This document shows positions 1-9,017 of a stretch of 64,000 bases of DNA, piece by piece. The stretch's first letter is position 1, and each line of letters opens with the position of its first letter. The notes below the pieces were generated by a model. The model saw only the letters and a list, made by a program, of their open reading frames with translations. It ran no database searches and was not told the DNA's origin. Source of the stretch: Actinomycetota bacterium (lineage in GTDB: Bacteria > Actinomycetota > Actinomycetes > Nanopelagicales > Nanopelagicaceae); contig JAPLBE010000011.1 of NCBI GenBank assembly GCA_026392935.1, forward strand, positions 62,001 to 126,000. Reading direction: 5' to 3'. The translations under genes and the position numbers were made by a program.

Positions 1-132
1 CTCATGAAGGCCGGCAAGCATGATGCTGTTGCTGCTGTGATGAAAGCAGAGTTCCAAATTTTCGCACTTGCTCTACAGTCTGAAGAAGCTGCGGAAGCTT
101 TTATGAATTTCATGTCAAAGCGGAATAAGTAA
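1..132 (+). CDS. C-terminal end of a probable enoyl-CoA hydratase/isomerase (partial)
   Basis: The reading frame is open from the first base to a TAA at 130-132 and gives 43 residues. The tail SEEAAEAFMNFMSKRNK, with its alternating Ala/Glu helix followed by a basic end, resembles the C-terminus of crotonase-fold enoyl-CoA hydratases, where the last helix closes on the acyl-CoA site. The next gene, an SDR, follows after 20 nt on the same strand, which suits a small fatty-acid or acyl-CoA operon. Most of the gene is outside the window and no catalytic residues are visible, so the family call is tentative. Confidence 0.5.
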   Translation, partial: LMKAGKHDAVAAVMKAEFQIFALALQSEEAAEAFMNFMSKRNK

Positions 133-152
133 ATAATTAGGGGAGTCAGGAA

Positions 153-983
153 ATGTCACTAGCAGGTAAGCGAATATTCATTACGGGTGGTTCACGCGGT
201 ATTGGTTTAGCTATTGCGCTTCGAGCCGCTGCTGATGGTGCATCAATTGCAATTGCTGCAAAGACATCGGATCCGAATCCCAAACTCCCGGGAACAATTC
301 ATACCGCAGCTGAAGAGATCAGAGCAGCTGGAGGAACAGCACTTCCCATCCAATGCGACTTACGCGACGAGAATCAGATTGCCGATGCGATAGCACTAGC
401 TGCTAAAGAGTTCGGCGGGATTGATATTCTCATCAACAATGCGAGTGCAATCAATCTCACCAGAACAGAAGACACACCTGCAAAGCGCTTTGACCTAATG
501 TTTGATGTCAATGTGCGCGGCACTTTTCTTGCATCTCAGGCCGCTATTCCATACTTACGTGAATCAGCTAAAGCTGGTCGCAATCCACATATTCTGACTT
601 TGTCCCCACCGCTTTCTATGAAAGCAAAATGGTTTAAAGATCATGTTGCCTACACGATGGCCAAATATGGGATGAGTATGTGTGTTCTTGGAATGTCTGA
701 GGAATTCAAACGTGATGGAATAGCGGTAAACGCGCTCTGGCCACGAACTGCAATCGATACTGCGGCTCTACAAATGATTCCGGGTGTTGATACCGCTGCC
801 TGCCGTACCCCTGAAATTCTCTCGGATTCGGCTTACATTATTCTTAATCGTAACTCTAAAGAGTGCACAGGCAACTTCTTTGTAGATGATGAAGTTTTGG
901 CATCTGAGGGAATAACAGATCTCGAAAAATACTCGGTTGTCCCAGGTACTAAAGATTTCTTACTCGATTTCTTCCTAGATTAA
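153..983 (+). CDS. Short-chain dehydrogenase/reductase, HSDL2-like
   Basis: A 276-residue Rossmann-fold NAD(P)-dependent oxidoreductase. The glycine-rich cofactor motif GGSRGIG lies at residues 12-18, the NNAS structural motif near 95-98, and the catalytic Tyr167-x3-Lys171 in YTMAK, with Ser151 or Ser155 upstream as the third catalytic residue. The extended loop after the first Rossmann strand and the LSPPLSM segment resemble the HSDL2-like subgroup, whose members are thought to act on lipid or acyl-CoA-derived carbonyls; the true substrate is unknown. A GGAG Shine-Dalgarno lies 7 nt before the ATG. It sits directly behind a crotonase-like gene, so both probably belong to one acyl-chain operon. 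Confidence 0.85.
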   Translation: MSLAGKRIFITGGSRGIGLAIALRAAADGASIAIAAKTSDPNPKLPGTIHTAAEEIRAAGGTALPIQCDLRDENQIADAIALAAKEFGGIDILINNASAINLTRTEDTPAKRFDLMFDVNVRGTFLASQAAIPYLRESAKAGRNPHILTLSPPLSMKAKWFKDHVAYTMAKYGMSMCVLGMSEEFKRDGIAVNALWPRTAIDTAALQMIPGVDTAACRTPEILSDSAYIILNRNSKECTGNFFVDDEVLASEGITDLEKYSVVPGTKDFLLDFFLD

Positions 984-1016
984 GACTGGTTCATTGCGCA
1001 CGATTAAACTTCTCGT

Positions 1017-2426
1017 ATGAACCTAGAACTTAACGGGACGAATGTAATTCACGAGAGTGAACGAAAAGGGAAAGCATCTTCCCTTTTCTGGCCATGGTGC
1101 GGTGCAAACGTCTCACTTCTGGCACTTTCATACGGTTCGTTCTTTCTGGGATTTGGAATCTCGTTTTGGCAGGCAACTGCTGCGGCAATTCTCGGAACCA
1201 TTCTCTCTTTTCTATTAGTGGGAATCAGCTCTCTTGCTGGTAAAAAATCGAACGCACCAACAATGGTTCTTTCGCGCGCGTCATTTGGCGTAAAGGGAAG
1301 TTTGATTCCTGGAGGGTTGTCCTACGTAGTTTTCGTTGGATGGGAAATCGTTCTAGTCTCCTTGGCCACTCTTGCAACTGGAACTGTCTTCATACGACTG
1401 GGGAACCTAGATCGTGATGTAGCAATGCTTATCGGCTTCCTCATTGCAGTGGGACTTACTATCTCGGCGGGGGTTCTAGGTTTTTCTACCATAATGAAAA
1501 TTCAGAAAGTCATCACGGTAGTCACTCTCATTATGACGTGCGTCTATATCGCTCTCACGGTTTCAAAAGTGGACTGGGATGTGATTAGTTCAATGCAATC
1601 TGGGAGTACGCAGGCATTCATTGGAGCAACTATTTTTGGTGTAACGGGCATTGGTTTAGGTTGGGTCAATGCAGCTGCAGACTATTCACGTTATTTACCT
1701 AGATCGACATCAAATGTTGCTGTAATTAGTTGGACTGTTTTTGGTGCCTCTATCGTCCCAATTATTCTTGTGACATACGGAGCCGCTCTTTCTGGCAGCA
1801 GTGAGAAACTTTCAGAAGCAATTGCAATCGACCCAATTGGAGCGCTCACAACAATTCTCCCTACGTGGTACCTGATCATTTTTGCCCTGGTTGCAGTTCT
1901 TGGATTGGTTGGGGGAGCAATCCTTGATCTTTACTCATCAGGACTAACATTGATATCAATTGGCGTGCCAGTAAAACGCCATGTAGCTGCATCATTTGAT
2001 GCTTTCTTAATGCTGCTTGGGGTAATTTATTTCGTATGGATCGCAGATGATTTCTTCTACCCAATGCAGGGTTTCTTAATCACTTTAGGTGTGCCAATTG
2101 CAACGTGGTCCGCAATTTTTGTGACAGACGTTCTATTGCGTAAGAATTATGATGAAAAGGACTTGTATCGACTCGAAGGTCGATATGGATCTTGGAATAT
2201 GCGATCAATCTCGATAGTGGCGATAGGAACAATTGTTGGCTGGGGTTTTGTCACAAATACATTTGCTGGTTGGCTTTCCTGGCAGGGATATTTCTTGGGA
2301 GTAATCGGTGGCAAAGAGGGACCGTGGGCATATTCGAATGTGGGAGTGCTTTTCGCACTCATAATCGGATTTGTTGGTTATTTTCTTTTATCTAGAGGAG
2401 CTATAGCGAAGCAGGAAAACGCTTAA
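1017..2426 (+). CDS. NCS1-family nucleobase:cation symporter (cytosine/purine permease type)
   Basis: A very hydrophobic 469-residue protein with about 12 membrane segments, the usual NCS1 length. The N-terminal FWPWCGANVSLLALSYGSF region and the later GASLGFG/GIGLGWVNAAADYSRYLP-like segment are typical of CodB/purine permeases. It should import a nucleobase or hydantoin-like compound with H+ or Na+ across the cytoplasmic membrane; the ligand cannot be read from sequence. There is no Shine-Dalgarno: TAAACT at 1005-1010 lies 6 nt before the ATG, predicting a leaderless mRNA. Its 3' end overlaps the convergent nhaA-like gene by 26 nt. Confidence 0.85.
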   Translation: MNLELNGTNVIHESERKGKASSLFWPWCGANVSLLALSYGSFFLGFGISFWQATAAAILGTILSFLLVGISSLAGKKSNAPTMVLSRASFGVKGSLIPGGLSYVVFVGWEIVLVSLATLATGTVFIRLGNLDRDVAMLIGFLIAVGLTISAGVLGFSTIMKIQKVITVVTLIMTCVYIALTVSKVDWDVISSMQSGSTQAFIGATIFGVTGIGLGWVNAAADYSRYLPRSTSNVAVISWTVFGASIVPIILVTYGAALSGSSEKLSEAIAIDPIGALTTILPTWYLIIFALVAVLGLVGGAILDLYSSGLTLISIGVPVKRHVAASFDAFLMLLGVIYFVWIADDFFYPMQGFLITLGVPIATWSAIFVTDVLLRKNYDEKDLYRLEGRYGSWNMRSISIVAIGTIVGWGFVTNTFAGWLSWQGYFLGVIGGKEGPWAYSNVGVLFALIIGFVGYFLLSRGAIAKQENA

Positions 2427-3195
2427 GCCACAGCAGTCCTGCTAAGCCAGAGATAATCGCAGCTATAAACAGTCCAACTCGGACTTGTGCAAGTTCACTA
2501 GGAGTCGAAAGTGTTATCTCCGCGATTACGATTGAAACCGTGAGACCCATTCCAGCTAAGAATCCAACACCAATAACCTCTTGCAGGTTTAAGTTAGTTG
2601 GCAATTTCAGTTTTGTGAATCTGGTAAAAGCCCATGCAAATAAGGTAATCCCAAGAACCTTGCCGATACACCTAGCAAGAACAACTGCTACCGAGATATC
2701 TCCTGCGGCCTCTGAAAAGTCTAGTTTGAGCAAAAGATTGATTGTGACGTACAAGGGAATTATTACGAATGTAGCGATAGGGGACAAGAAAGTAATAAGT
2801 CGCTTGCGCGCCGGAAGGAGGAAACCAATAGCCGCAGCTCCGAGTGTATAAATCGCACTATTAAGATGGAGGTCCTCGCGGAAGAAAATTCCTATGACTA
2901 CAAGCGAGAAAAAGTCATCAGCAACTGCCAGTGTGAGCAGAAATAGTCTCACTTGAGGATTGACACGATTCCCAAGCAAAGCCAGAGCGCCGATAGCAAG
3001 TGCAACGTCCGTTGGCATTGCAACAGCCCACGCGGAAGAATCTGAAACTACGATGCGAAAAATCAGCGCTGGGAAAATCATTCCACCTAGTGCGCACAAG
3101 GTTGGCAGGACAGCTTGTCTTGGGTTCTTTAGGCCTTCACGAATTTCAAGGCCGATCAAAACAAAGAATGCAAAGGTGAGTACCTCAGTCAACAT
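2401..3195 (-). CDS. nhaA: Shortened NhaA-type Na+/H+ antiporter
   Basis: A 264-residue membrane protein clearly related to NhaA (388 residues in E. coli). The ion-site residues are present: TD at 62-63 (E. coli Asp133), paired Asp93-Asp94 in VADDFF (Asp163-Asp164) and Lys179 in IGKVLG (Lys300). The first residue aligns near E. coli residue 65, so transmembrane helix I is missing, and about 45-50 residues are missing between the Asp pair and the Lys. The start is fixed: an in-frame TAG lies just upstream of the ATG, and TAGGGT at 3202-3207 is 6 nt before it (leaderless). It would exchange Na+ for H+ if functional. The TetR gene lies just upstream on the same strand. Confidence 0.75.
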   Translation of the reverse strand: MLTEVLTFAFFVLIGLEIREGLKNPRQAVLPTLCALGGMIFPALIFRIVVSDSSAWAVAMPTDVALAIGALALLGNRVNPQVRLFLLTLAVADDFFSLVVIGIFFREDLHLNSAIYTLGAAAIGFLLPARKRLITFLSPIATFVIIPLYVTINLLLKLDFSEAAGDISVAVVLARCIGKVLGITLFAWAFTRFTKLKLPTNLNLQEVIGVGFLAGMGLTVSIVIAEITLSTPSELAQVRVGLFIAAIISGLAGLLWLKRFPASL

Positions 3196-3234
3196 GATCT
3201 AACCCTATAACTGTTACCGATTTCTATGTCGGGA

Positions 3235-3858
3235 TCACAATACTTCTACAGGGCGAAGCGAAGTTGCGGTGTCGTGAGCCAACGCTCGAAGACCGGCTAT
3301 TGCGTAAATCTGGGCGTTTCGGATTTCCAGAACTGAGTCGTTTCCGGATTCAATTCTTACAGCCGCTGCATCTATTGTGTTTTGCAGATACGACATGGCA
3401 GCACGAACATCAATCAATCCCATTTCCAGTAATGGATGAGAGATAGTCGCCATCAACTCTCTATGCCCTTGGGAGATTTCATCCCGTCTAAAATCAGGAA
3501 CGGTTGCACTATTGAGACTTTTTACCAGTAGGTGTCGACCGTCAACTACATATTGCAGCGCTTCAGAAATCCAAAGTTCGATGTATGTGTATGGATCATG
3601 TGAATCCTTGACGGCGTGCATGAGTCGTTCCTTATAGAGAGCGAGTTCTTCTAATACTAAATCAGCGATGAGATCTGCTGATGATGAGAAATACTCATAA
3701 ATTGAGGAACGTGCCATTCCGGCTCTCTGTGCAACAGCCGAGACTGTGACGTTCAAAGCTCCGGATTCGAGAGCAATCGACAGGGCCGCATCAATGAGTT
3801 GGCGTTGTCGAATTTCTCGCTGCTCGGCAATTGAATCAGCTTGAATCTTTGGAGTCAT
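3235..3858 (-). CDS. TetR/AcrR-family transcriptional regulator
   Basis: A 207-residue one-component regulator. The N-terminal helix-turn-helix spans about residues 37-62 (VSAVAQRAGMARSSIYEYF), the region that contacts operator DNA in TetR proteins, followed by a divergent all-helical ligand domain. The target is unknown. The gene ends 39 nt upstream of the shortened nhaA on the same strand, so nhaA is a possible target, although nhaA has its own -10 box. Divergent regulation is not possible here because the flanking gene glnA is also on the minus strand. The start region has no good Shine-Dalgarno. Confidence 0.85.
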   Translation of the reverse strand: MTPKIQADSIAEQREIRQRQLIDAALSIALESGALNVTVSAVAQRAGMARSSIYEYFSSSADLIADLVLEELALYKERLMHAVKDSHDPYTYIELWISEALQYVVDGRHLLVKSLNSATVPDFRRDEISQGHRELMATISHPLLEMGLIDVRAAMSYLQNTIDAAAVRIESGNDSVLEIRNAQIYAIAGLRALAHDTATSLRPVEVL

Positions 3859-3918
3859 AGGTGAATCTTTCTATGGATACTGAAATGCTGCCACCGGAAG
3901 TGCTGTGATTTAGGAAAT

Positions 3919-3954
3919 AAGAAAGGCCCCACCATTTCCAGTGAGGCCTTTCTT
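3919..3954 (-). terminator. Rho-independent-type terminator of glnA
   Basis: Ten bases AAGAAAGGCC (3954 to 3945 on the minus strand) pair perfectly with GGCCTTTCTT (3928 to 3919) around a 16-nt loop, just after the glnA stop. The U-rich end of the right arm serves as the poly-U tract. This is one of very few clear terminators in the window. Confidence 0.8.
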
Positions 3955-3964
3955 GTAGGTCGAT

Positions 3965-5398
3965 TTAGATGTCGTAGTAAAGCTCAAACTCAGCTGGGTG
4001 CGGACGTAGTCGCACATAATCAACTTCATTCTTACGCTTCCATTCAATCCATGTTGAGATTAGGTCTTCTGTGAAGACTCCACCCTTTGTAAGGAACTCA
4101 TGATCCTTCTCAAGGCTGTTAAGAACAGCATCAAGTGAACCTGGAACCTGAGGAATTGACGCAGCCTCTTCGCCTTCGAGTTCATAGAGATCCTTATCAA
4201 CTGGTGCAGGTGGCTCGATCTTGTTCACGATTCCATCGATACCAGCCATGAGCATCGCAGCGAATGCGAGATATGGATTTGATGATGGATCTGGGCAACG
4301 GAACTCAACGCGCTTTGCCTTTGGTGATGAACCTGTAATTGGAATACGGATACATGCAGAACGGTTACGAGCTGAGTAAACAAGGTTTACTGGTGCTTCA
4401 TAACCTGGAACTAAGCGACGATATGAGTTCACAGTTGGGTTGGTGAATGCTAGAAGCGATGGAGCATGCTTGAGTAGACCACCGATATACCAACGCGCCA
4501 TGTCAGAGAGATCTCCATATGTGCCTGCTTCGAAGAAGAGTGGCTTGCCGTTCTTCCATAGTGATTGGTGAACGTGCATTCCAGAACCGTTATCACCGAA
4601 GAGAGGCTTTGGCATGAATGTTGCTGTTTTGCCGCCTTCCCATGCAACGTTACGGATGATGTATTTAAACTTCATGAGTTCATCACCGGCATGCAAAATA
4701 TCTGTGAATCGGTAGTTAATTTCCATCTGACCCGCAGTACCAACTTCGTGGTGTGAACGCTCTACGAGCAAACCAGCGCGTCCAAGTTCCATCACCATTT
4801 CATCGCGAAGATCTGCGAATTGATCTGTTGGTGAAACAGGGAAGTAACCACCCTTAATACGTGTGCGATAACCACGATTAGGAGTGCCATCTGGATCTGC
4901 AATGATGCCTGTGTTCCATGCACCTTCGTAAGAATCGATGTGATGGTAAGACTGGTTCATTTCGGTCTTGAAGCGAACTGCATCAAATACATAGAACTCT
5001 GCTTCTGGAGCAAAGAATGCTTGATCTGCAATTCCTGTTGACTTCATGTAGTCAACAGCTTTTGCAACAACTCCACGTGGATCACGTGAGTATGGAGTGT
5101 CATCAGAAGGGTTATGAACAGAGAAGATAATGACAAGAGTTTTCTCAAGACGGAATGGATCAATGAACGCTGATTCTGGTACTGGAAGCAACTTCATATC
5201 TGATTCGTTGATTGCTTGGAATCCACGAATTGAAGAACCATCGAACATAAGACCGTCGGTAAAGACAGCTTCGTCGAATGATTCAACAGGAACGTTAAAG
5301 TGATGCTGAATACCTGGAAGATCTGTAAAGCGTACGTCGACGAGCTTTACATCTTCCTTCTTAATGTATGCAAAAATCTCTGCAGAATTCTTAAACAT
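3965..5398 (-). CDS. glnA: Type I glutamine synthetase
   Basis: A 477-residue dodecameric-type enzyme that makes glutamine from glutamate, ammonia and ATP in the cytoplasm. Family marks in order: [10 protein letters not shown] (51-60), the metal-binding FAPEAEFY (129-136), [10 protein letters not shown] (270-279), the [13 protein letters not shown] glutamate/ATP segment (341-353), and Tyr405 in [10 protein letters not shown], the position adenylylated by GlnE in the type I-beta enzymes. A GGAG Shine-Dalgarno stands before the ATG, so unlike most neighbours this mRNA has a leader. A tandem direct repeat at 5499-5520 lies in the likely promoter. Gene order glnA-RDD-DUF4191-lipA-lipB matches M. 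tuberculosis glnA1. Confidence 0.97.
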   Translation of the reverse strand: MFKNSAEIFAYIKKEDVKLVDVRFTDLPGIQHHFNVPVESFDEAVFTDGLMFDGSSIRGFQAINESDMKLLPVPESAFIDPFRLEKTLVIIFSVHNPSDDTPYSRDPRGVVAKAVDYMKSTGIADQAFFAPEAEFYVFDAVRFKTEMNQSYHHIDSYEGAWNTGIIADPDGTPNRGYRTRIKGGYFPVSPTDQFADLRDEMVMELGRAGLLVERSHHEVGTAGQMEINYRFTDILHAGDELMKFKYIIRNVAWEGGKTATFMPKPLFGDNGSGMHVHQSLWKNGKPLFFEAGTYGDLSDMARWYIGGLLKHAPSLLAFTNPTVNSYRRLVPGYEAPVNLVYSARNRSACIRIPITGSSPKAKRVEFRCPDPSSNPYLAFAAMLMAGIDGIVNKIEPPAPVDKDLYELEGEEAASIPQVPGSLDAVLNSLEKDHEFLTKGGVFTEDLISTWIEWKRKNEVDYVRLRPHPAEFELYYDI

Positions 5399-5498
5399 AT
5401 TTACTCCAATTGAGGCTGTTTATCGCCCAGCCGACTCAACTCTGAGTTCCGCTGATGGAGTGAAGGCTAGTTCGGTTGCGTAAAAATGTCATAATCGC

Positions 5499-5520
5499 CG
5501 TGTTACATCCGTGTTACATC
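5499..5520 (-). promoter_or_regulatory. Tandem 11-bp direct repeat upstream of glnA, candidate nitrogen-regulator site
   Basis: CGTGTTACATC occurs twice with no gap (5499-5509 and 5510-5520), so the two GTTAC cores are one helical turn apart. The repeat lies about 100 nt upstream of glnA and 53 nt upstream of the RDD gene, between the two divergent starts. GTTAC is similar to the GTnAC half-site of actinobacterial GlnR boxes, but the GAAAC partner half-site is not obvious. Regulator identity is inference. Confidence 0.4.
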
Positions 5521-5572
5521 TCCCAGGCCTGGCTCAATCTAGAGAGGGTTGCCTCACACTAGGCTTAGCCCC

Positions 5573-5956
5573 ATGTTTCCACGCATAAGCCAAGGCCGAA
5601 GACTTCTCGGAATCACTGTGGATTGGCTCGCTTGTTACGCAATCAGCCTGGGCTTCTTTGCTGGGCACGGTTCACTGGCCGATCGAGTACCGAATGCCAG
5701 GATTCCAGTCCTCATGCTCTTCTTTGCTCAATACACAATTTTTGTCGCTTTAGGTGGAGCTTCATTCGGACATCGCTTGGTTGGTCTTAAAGTAGTGAGA
5801 TTTTCAGATGGCGGGCAAGTGACGCCGGTTCAAGCACTCATTCGATGCGCATTGTTGATGCCACTTGTTACCGCAATTACATTTGATGAGAATGGGCGTG
5901 GAGTAAACGAACGACTATCCAACACAGTTCTTGTTTCGGTAAAGAAGAAACGATAA
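5573..5956 (+). CDS. RDD-family small membrane protein
   Basis: A 127-residue protein with about three membrane segments. The RDD marks are visible: Arg-Arg then Asp in GRRLLGITVDWLACY, and the conserved GHRLVGLKVVR loop. The function of the family is not settled; some members act as Na+/H+ antiporters or carriers. The start at 5573 is chosen because TAGGCT (5560-5565) lies 7 nt before this ATG, giving a leaderless mRNA; a TTG at 5549 would add eight residues without support. The position next to glnA and the DUF4191 gene is the same as Rv2219A in M. tuberculosis. Confidence 0.8.
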   Translation: MFPRISQGRRLLGITVDWLACYAISLGFFAGHGSLADRVPNARIPVLMLFFAQYTIFVALGGASFGHRLVGLKVVRFSDGGQVTPVQALIRCALLMPLVTAITFDENGRGVNERLSNTVLVSVKKKR

Positions 5957-5959
5957 GCG

Positions 5960-6634
5960 TTAGCGAATCTTGATGCCCTTAGGCATTGGTCCTTTGGGAA
6001 TAGGCATAGACATTCCTCCAACGGCCTTTAGGCGAGCACGAACTTCTCTCATTTGATGAGGTGATAACTTCTTAGGAAGTTTTGCAAGATGCTTTTGAAG
6101 TTTACGAATCGGAACTTGGCCTTCTCCGTCTCCAACGAGAACTTCTGTAATTGGAACTCCTGGTGCAAAACGTTCCGCCTTACGCTTTTCATCTTGCAGC
6201 ATCTGGCGAACAGCAAAGCCACCTTCACCAGTAAGAACAATTCCTGCACGACCAACACTTCTGTGAACCATATCTTGCTGACGGTTTACGGCAACTGCTG
6301 GTGTTGTTGTCCAACCTTTTCTAATTGCCATTAAAACGCTAGCACCAGCACCCATCTGTCCTTCGATGTTTGCATAGGCTGCAGAACCCGCAACGCGTGT
6401 AAAGAGAAACATAGATGCGAGAAGTGCGAGTGGAGTTGAGACAAAACCGGCGTAGATTGGTCGATTCAAAAGGAACCCAACGGCGATACCAATAGCGAGA
6501 ACAGCGATGAAAGTAATGATCAACGCAGTGGTGATCCACGGCTTTACAGAGCGTGTGACCTTGTAGGCATCACGGAATGTTTGAAAACGTAGCTTCTTGA
6601 TCTTTGGCTCTTTAGATTTCTTTCGATTAAACAT
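5960..6634 (-). CDS. DUF4191-family membrane protein
   Basis: A 224-residue protein of the actinobacterial DUF4191 family (Rv2219 in M. tuberculosis). Order: a basic N-terminus, two close membrane helices around residues 35-80 (ALIITFIAVLAIGIAVGF and STPLALLASMFLFTRVAG), then a cytoplasmic domain with GRAGIVLTGEGGFAVRQML, and a Pro/Lys-rich tail. No enzyme motif is recognised. TAAACT at 6641-6646 lies 6 nt before the ATG (leaderless). It is always found near lipA/lipB and glnA in related genomes, which hints at a membrane or cofactor housekeeping role but does not prove one. Confidence 0.85.
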   Translation of the reverse strand: MFNRKKSKEPKIKKLRFQTFRDAYKVTRSVKPWITTALIITFIAVLAIGIAVGFLLNRPIYAGFVSTPLALLASMFLFTRVAGSAAYANIEGQMGAGASVLMAIRKGWTTTPAVAVNRQQDMVHRSVGRAGIVLTGEGGFAVRQMLQDEKRKAERFAPGVPITEVLVGDGEGQVPIRKLQKHLAKLPKKLSPHQMREVRARLKAVGGMSMPIPKGPMPKGIKIR

Positions 6635-6638
6635 GGCG

Positions 6639-7337
6639 TTAGTTTAGGGGAGCAGGGGCGCTACCACCAAGACGAACTGGCGCCCACCGTTGGCCTTGAT
6701 GTGAATCTGGATACTTTTCTTGTACCTCGTGAAGCATCGCAATCATGGTGTCGCGAAGTAGTTTTTCACCTGCTTCAACATCGCTGTTCTTCTCAAAATG
6801 TAATGGCTTTCCGAATCGAACCGTTATCGGGACTTTCTTTCTTCGAAGATCTCTCTTGACCTTTTTAGTCCAAATTCTTTGTGAACCCCAGACGATTGTA
6901 GGAATAATGGGCACACCAGCTCCCATGGCAAGTCGTACAGCCCCAGATTTTATTTCTTTGATTTCGAAACTAACAGAAATTGTTGCCTCTGGGAAAATTC
7001 CTACAACTTCACCACTTCGTAGCGCGCGTAAGGCAGCAACAAATGATGCGGTTCCACTACTTCGGTCAACGCAAATATGATGCATGCCACGCATGAGTGG
7101 CCCAGCTAACTTGTTGTCAAAAATTTCTTTCTTTGCCATGAATCTTACGTAGCGTCCCGTAGGAAGAGCCGCTGTCCCGGTAAGAGCAAAATCCAAATAA
7201 CCAATGTGATTGATGGAAAGTATTGCGCCATCTTTGCGCGGAATGTTTTCTTCGCCTTCGAAATCAAATTTCAGCCCAAGATATTTCCAAAAAAGCTTTA
7301 TTGCGACAACGACTGGGGGATAAACGAGATCAGCCAC
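6639..7337 (-). CDS. 1-acyl-sn-glycerol-3-phosphate acyltransferase (PlsC-like)
   Basis: A 232-residue acyltransferase that would transfer an acyl chain to lysophosphatidate at the inner membrane face. The catalytic HX4D motif is NHIGYLD (His43 to Asp48), followed by a GIFPEATIS block corresponding to the FPEGT substrate motif, here with Ala for Gly. The GTG start overlaps the last 8 nt of lipA, so translation is probably coupled. It is an insertion relative to the M. tuberculosis order lipA-Rv2219. Its substrate could also be another lysolipid. Confidence 0.85.
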   Translation of the reverse strand: MADLVYPPVVVAIKLFWKYLGLKFDFEGEENIPRKDGAILSINHIGYLDFALTGTAALPTGRYVRFMAKKEIFDNKLAGPLMRGMHHICVDRSSGTASFVAALRALRSGEVVGIFPEATISVSFEIKEIKSGAVRLAMGAGVPIIPTIVWGSQRIWTKKVKRDLRRKKVPITVRFGKPLHFEKNSDVEAGEKLLRDTMIAMLHEVQEKYPDSHQGQRWAPVRLGGSAPAPLN

Positions 7338-8277
7338 GAGGCAGTCCGGCCACGTTTTGGCGCTTCTCTTGAGCTTGTTTATACAAACGACCTGCTCGAT
7401 AAGAACTTCTTACGAGTGGACCGCTCATGACGCCGCTGAAACCAATCTCTTCTGCTTCCTTGGCAAGTTCCACAAACTCATCTGGCTTTACCCAGCGTTC
7501 GACGGGATGGTGCTTATTAGTAGGGCGCAGGTACTGAGTAATTGTTATGAGATCACATCCTGCGGAATGCAGATCCACAAGTGCTTGCGAAATTTCTTCA
7601 CGAGTTTCACCAAGTCCAAGAATGAGATTGGATTTTGTGATTAATCCATAATCACGAGCTTGTGTAATGACATTGAGCGAACGCTCATATGTAAAAGCCG
7701 GGCGAATGCGTTTGAAAATTCGTGGAACAGTTTCAAGATTATGTGCGAAAACTTCTGGACGAGTTTCAAAAACTTCATTGAGAAACACTGGGTTCCCGCT
7801 GAAATCTGGAGCAAGCATTTCCACGCCGGTGCCTGGATTGAGTTCATGAACCTTACGAATAGTTTCGGCGTAAAGCCATGCACCTTCGTCATCTAAATCA
7901 TCTCGGGTTACACCAGTGATGGTTGCGTACTTCAAGCCCATTGACTGCACAGATTCAGCAACGCGGCGTGGCTCATCTCGATCTAGTGGTTCAGGTTTTC
8001 CTGTGTCAATATTGCAAAAGTCGCAGCGGCGCGTGCATCGTTCGCCACCGATGAGGAAAGTCGCTTCTTTATCTTCCCAACATTCAAAAATATTAGGACA
8101 AGCTGCTTCCTGGCACACAGTATGAAGACCTTCAGATTTCACCAATGAACGCAGGCGTGTGTACTCAGGACCCATATTTGCCCGGGTCTTAATCCACTCA
8201 GGTTTGCGCTCGATAGGAGTCTGGGCATTACGCGCTTCAATGCGAAGGAGTTTTCTGCCTTCTGGTGCGATTGTCAT
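7330..8277 (-). CDS. lipA: Lipoyl synthase
   Basis: A 315-residue radical SAM enzyme that inserts two sulfurs into the octanoyl chain on lipoyl domains. The auxiliary cluster [12 protein letters not shown] and the SAM-cluster motif [11 protein letters not shown] are both intact, as are [19 protein letters not shown] and [14 protein letters not shown]-terminal blocks with the RSSY serine ligand. Its start overlaps lipB by 4 nt (ATGA). Its substrates, the lipoyl domains of E2, are encoded 5 kb away in the same conserved block. Confidence 0.97.
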   Translation of the reverse strand: MTIAPEGRKLLRIEARNAQTPIERKPEWIKTRANMGPEYTRLRSLVKSEGLHTVCQEAACPNIFECWEDKEATFLIGGERCTRRCDFCNIDTGKPEPLDRDEPRRVAESVQSMGLKYATITGVTRDDLDDEGAWLYAETIRKVHELNPGTGVEMLAPDFSGNPVFLNEVFETRPEVFAHNLETVPRIFKRIRPAFTYERSLNVITQARDYGLITKSNLILGLGETREEISQALVDLHSAGCDLITITQYLRPTNKHHPVERWVKPDEFVELAKEAEEIGFSGVMSGPLVRSSYRAGRLYKQAQEKRQNVAGLPRG

Positions 8278-8945
8278 GCGCTCACCTTCGTTAGTGATTG
8301 AGAAAGATGTTTCTTTACAACGGGAATTACATCACTAATTGCAACATCTTTGCCAATTTCAGCGCTCAATGAGGTGACTTCAGCATCGCTGATGCCGCAA
8401 GGGATAATCTTTGAAAAGTACTCTAAATTCGGATTCACATTGATAGCAAAACCATGCATGCTGACGCCGGAAGCCACCCGGATTCCAATCGCTGCAATCT
8501 TTCTCGCGCCTCGAGAATCGAGAACCCAAACCCCAGATCGTCCGGCGATCCTTACCGCAGAAATTCCAAATTCTTGGCACACATGAATTAATCCTGATTC
8601 TATTTCTCGAACGAACCCAACTAACTCATGAGGGTTTGCCAGACGCACAATTGGATAACCGACAAGTTGGCCAGGTCCATGCCACGTAATTTTTCCACCA
8701 CGGTCAACATCAATGACGGGAGTTCCATCAGTGGGTTTTTCAGAAACCTGGGTGCGCTTTCCAGCTGTATAAATAGATGGATGCTCTAGTAACAGCAAAG
8801 TATTTGAATGTGTGCCAGAGACCACACCTGCATGGATTGTGCGTTGGTTTTCTAGTGCGTTGTGATATTCGACAAGACCTAATTCCTGAATCTGCATCGA
8901 CGCTGCATAAAACTCAGACTTGGGGCTGTTGCTAACAATCGTCAC
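8274..8945 (-). CDS. lipB: Lipoyl(octanoyl) transferase
   Basis: A 223-residue enzyme that moves octanoate from acyl carrier protein to lipoyl domains. It shows the [17 protein letters not shown] motif and the catalytic Cys/Lys region (IIPCGISD, with [19 protein letters not shown] carrying the Lys). The start is a GTG at 8945 with TAGGCT at 8952-8957, 6 nt upstream, predicting a leaderless lipB-lipA-plsC transcript. Confidence 0.95.
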   Translation of the reverse strand: MTIVSNSPKSEFYAASMQIQELGLVEYHNALENQRTIHAGVVSGTHSNTLLLLEHPSIYTAGKRTQVSEKPTDGTPVIDVDRGGKITWHGPGQLVGYPIVRLANPHELVGFVREIESGLIHVCQEFGISAVRIAGRSGVWVLDSRGARKIAAIGIRVASGVSMHGFAINVNPNLEYFSKIIPCGISDAEVTSLSAEIGKDVAISDVIPVVKKHLSQSLTKVSA

Positions 8946-9017
8946 GGGTACAGCCTAAAGGTAGGCTAGCCACCTAGCGAATTAGCGCCATTAACGCCCG
9001 AAAGGTCCACACTCTCC

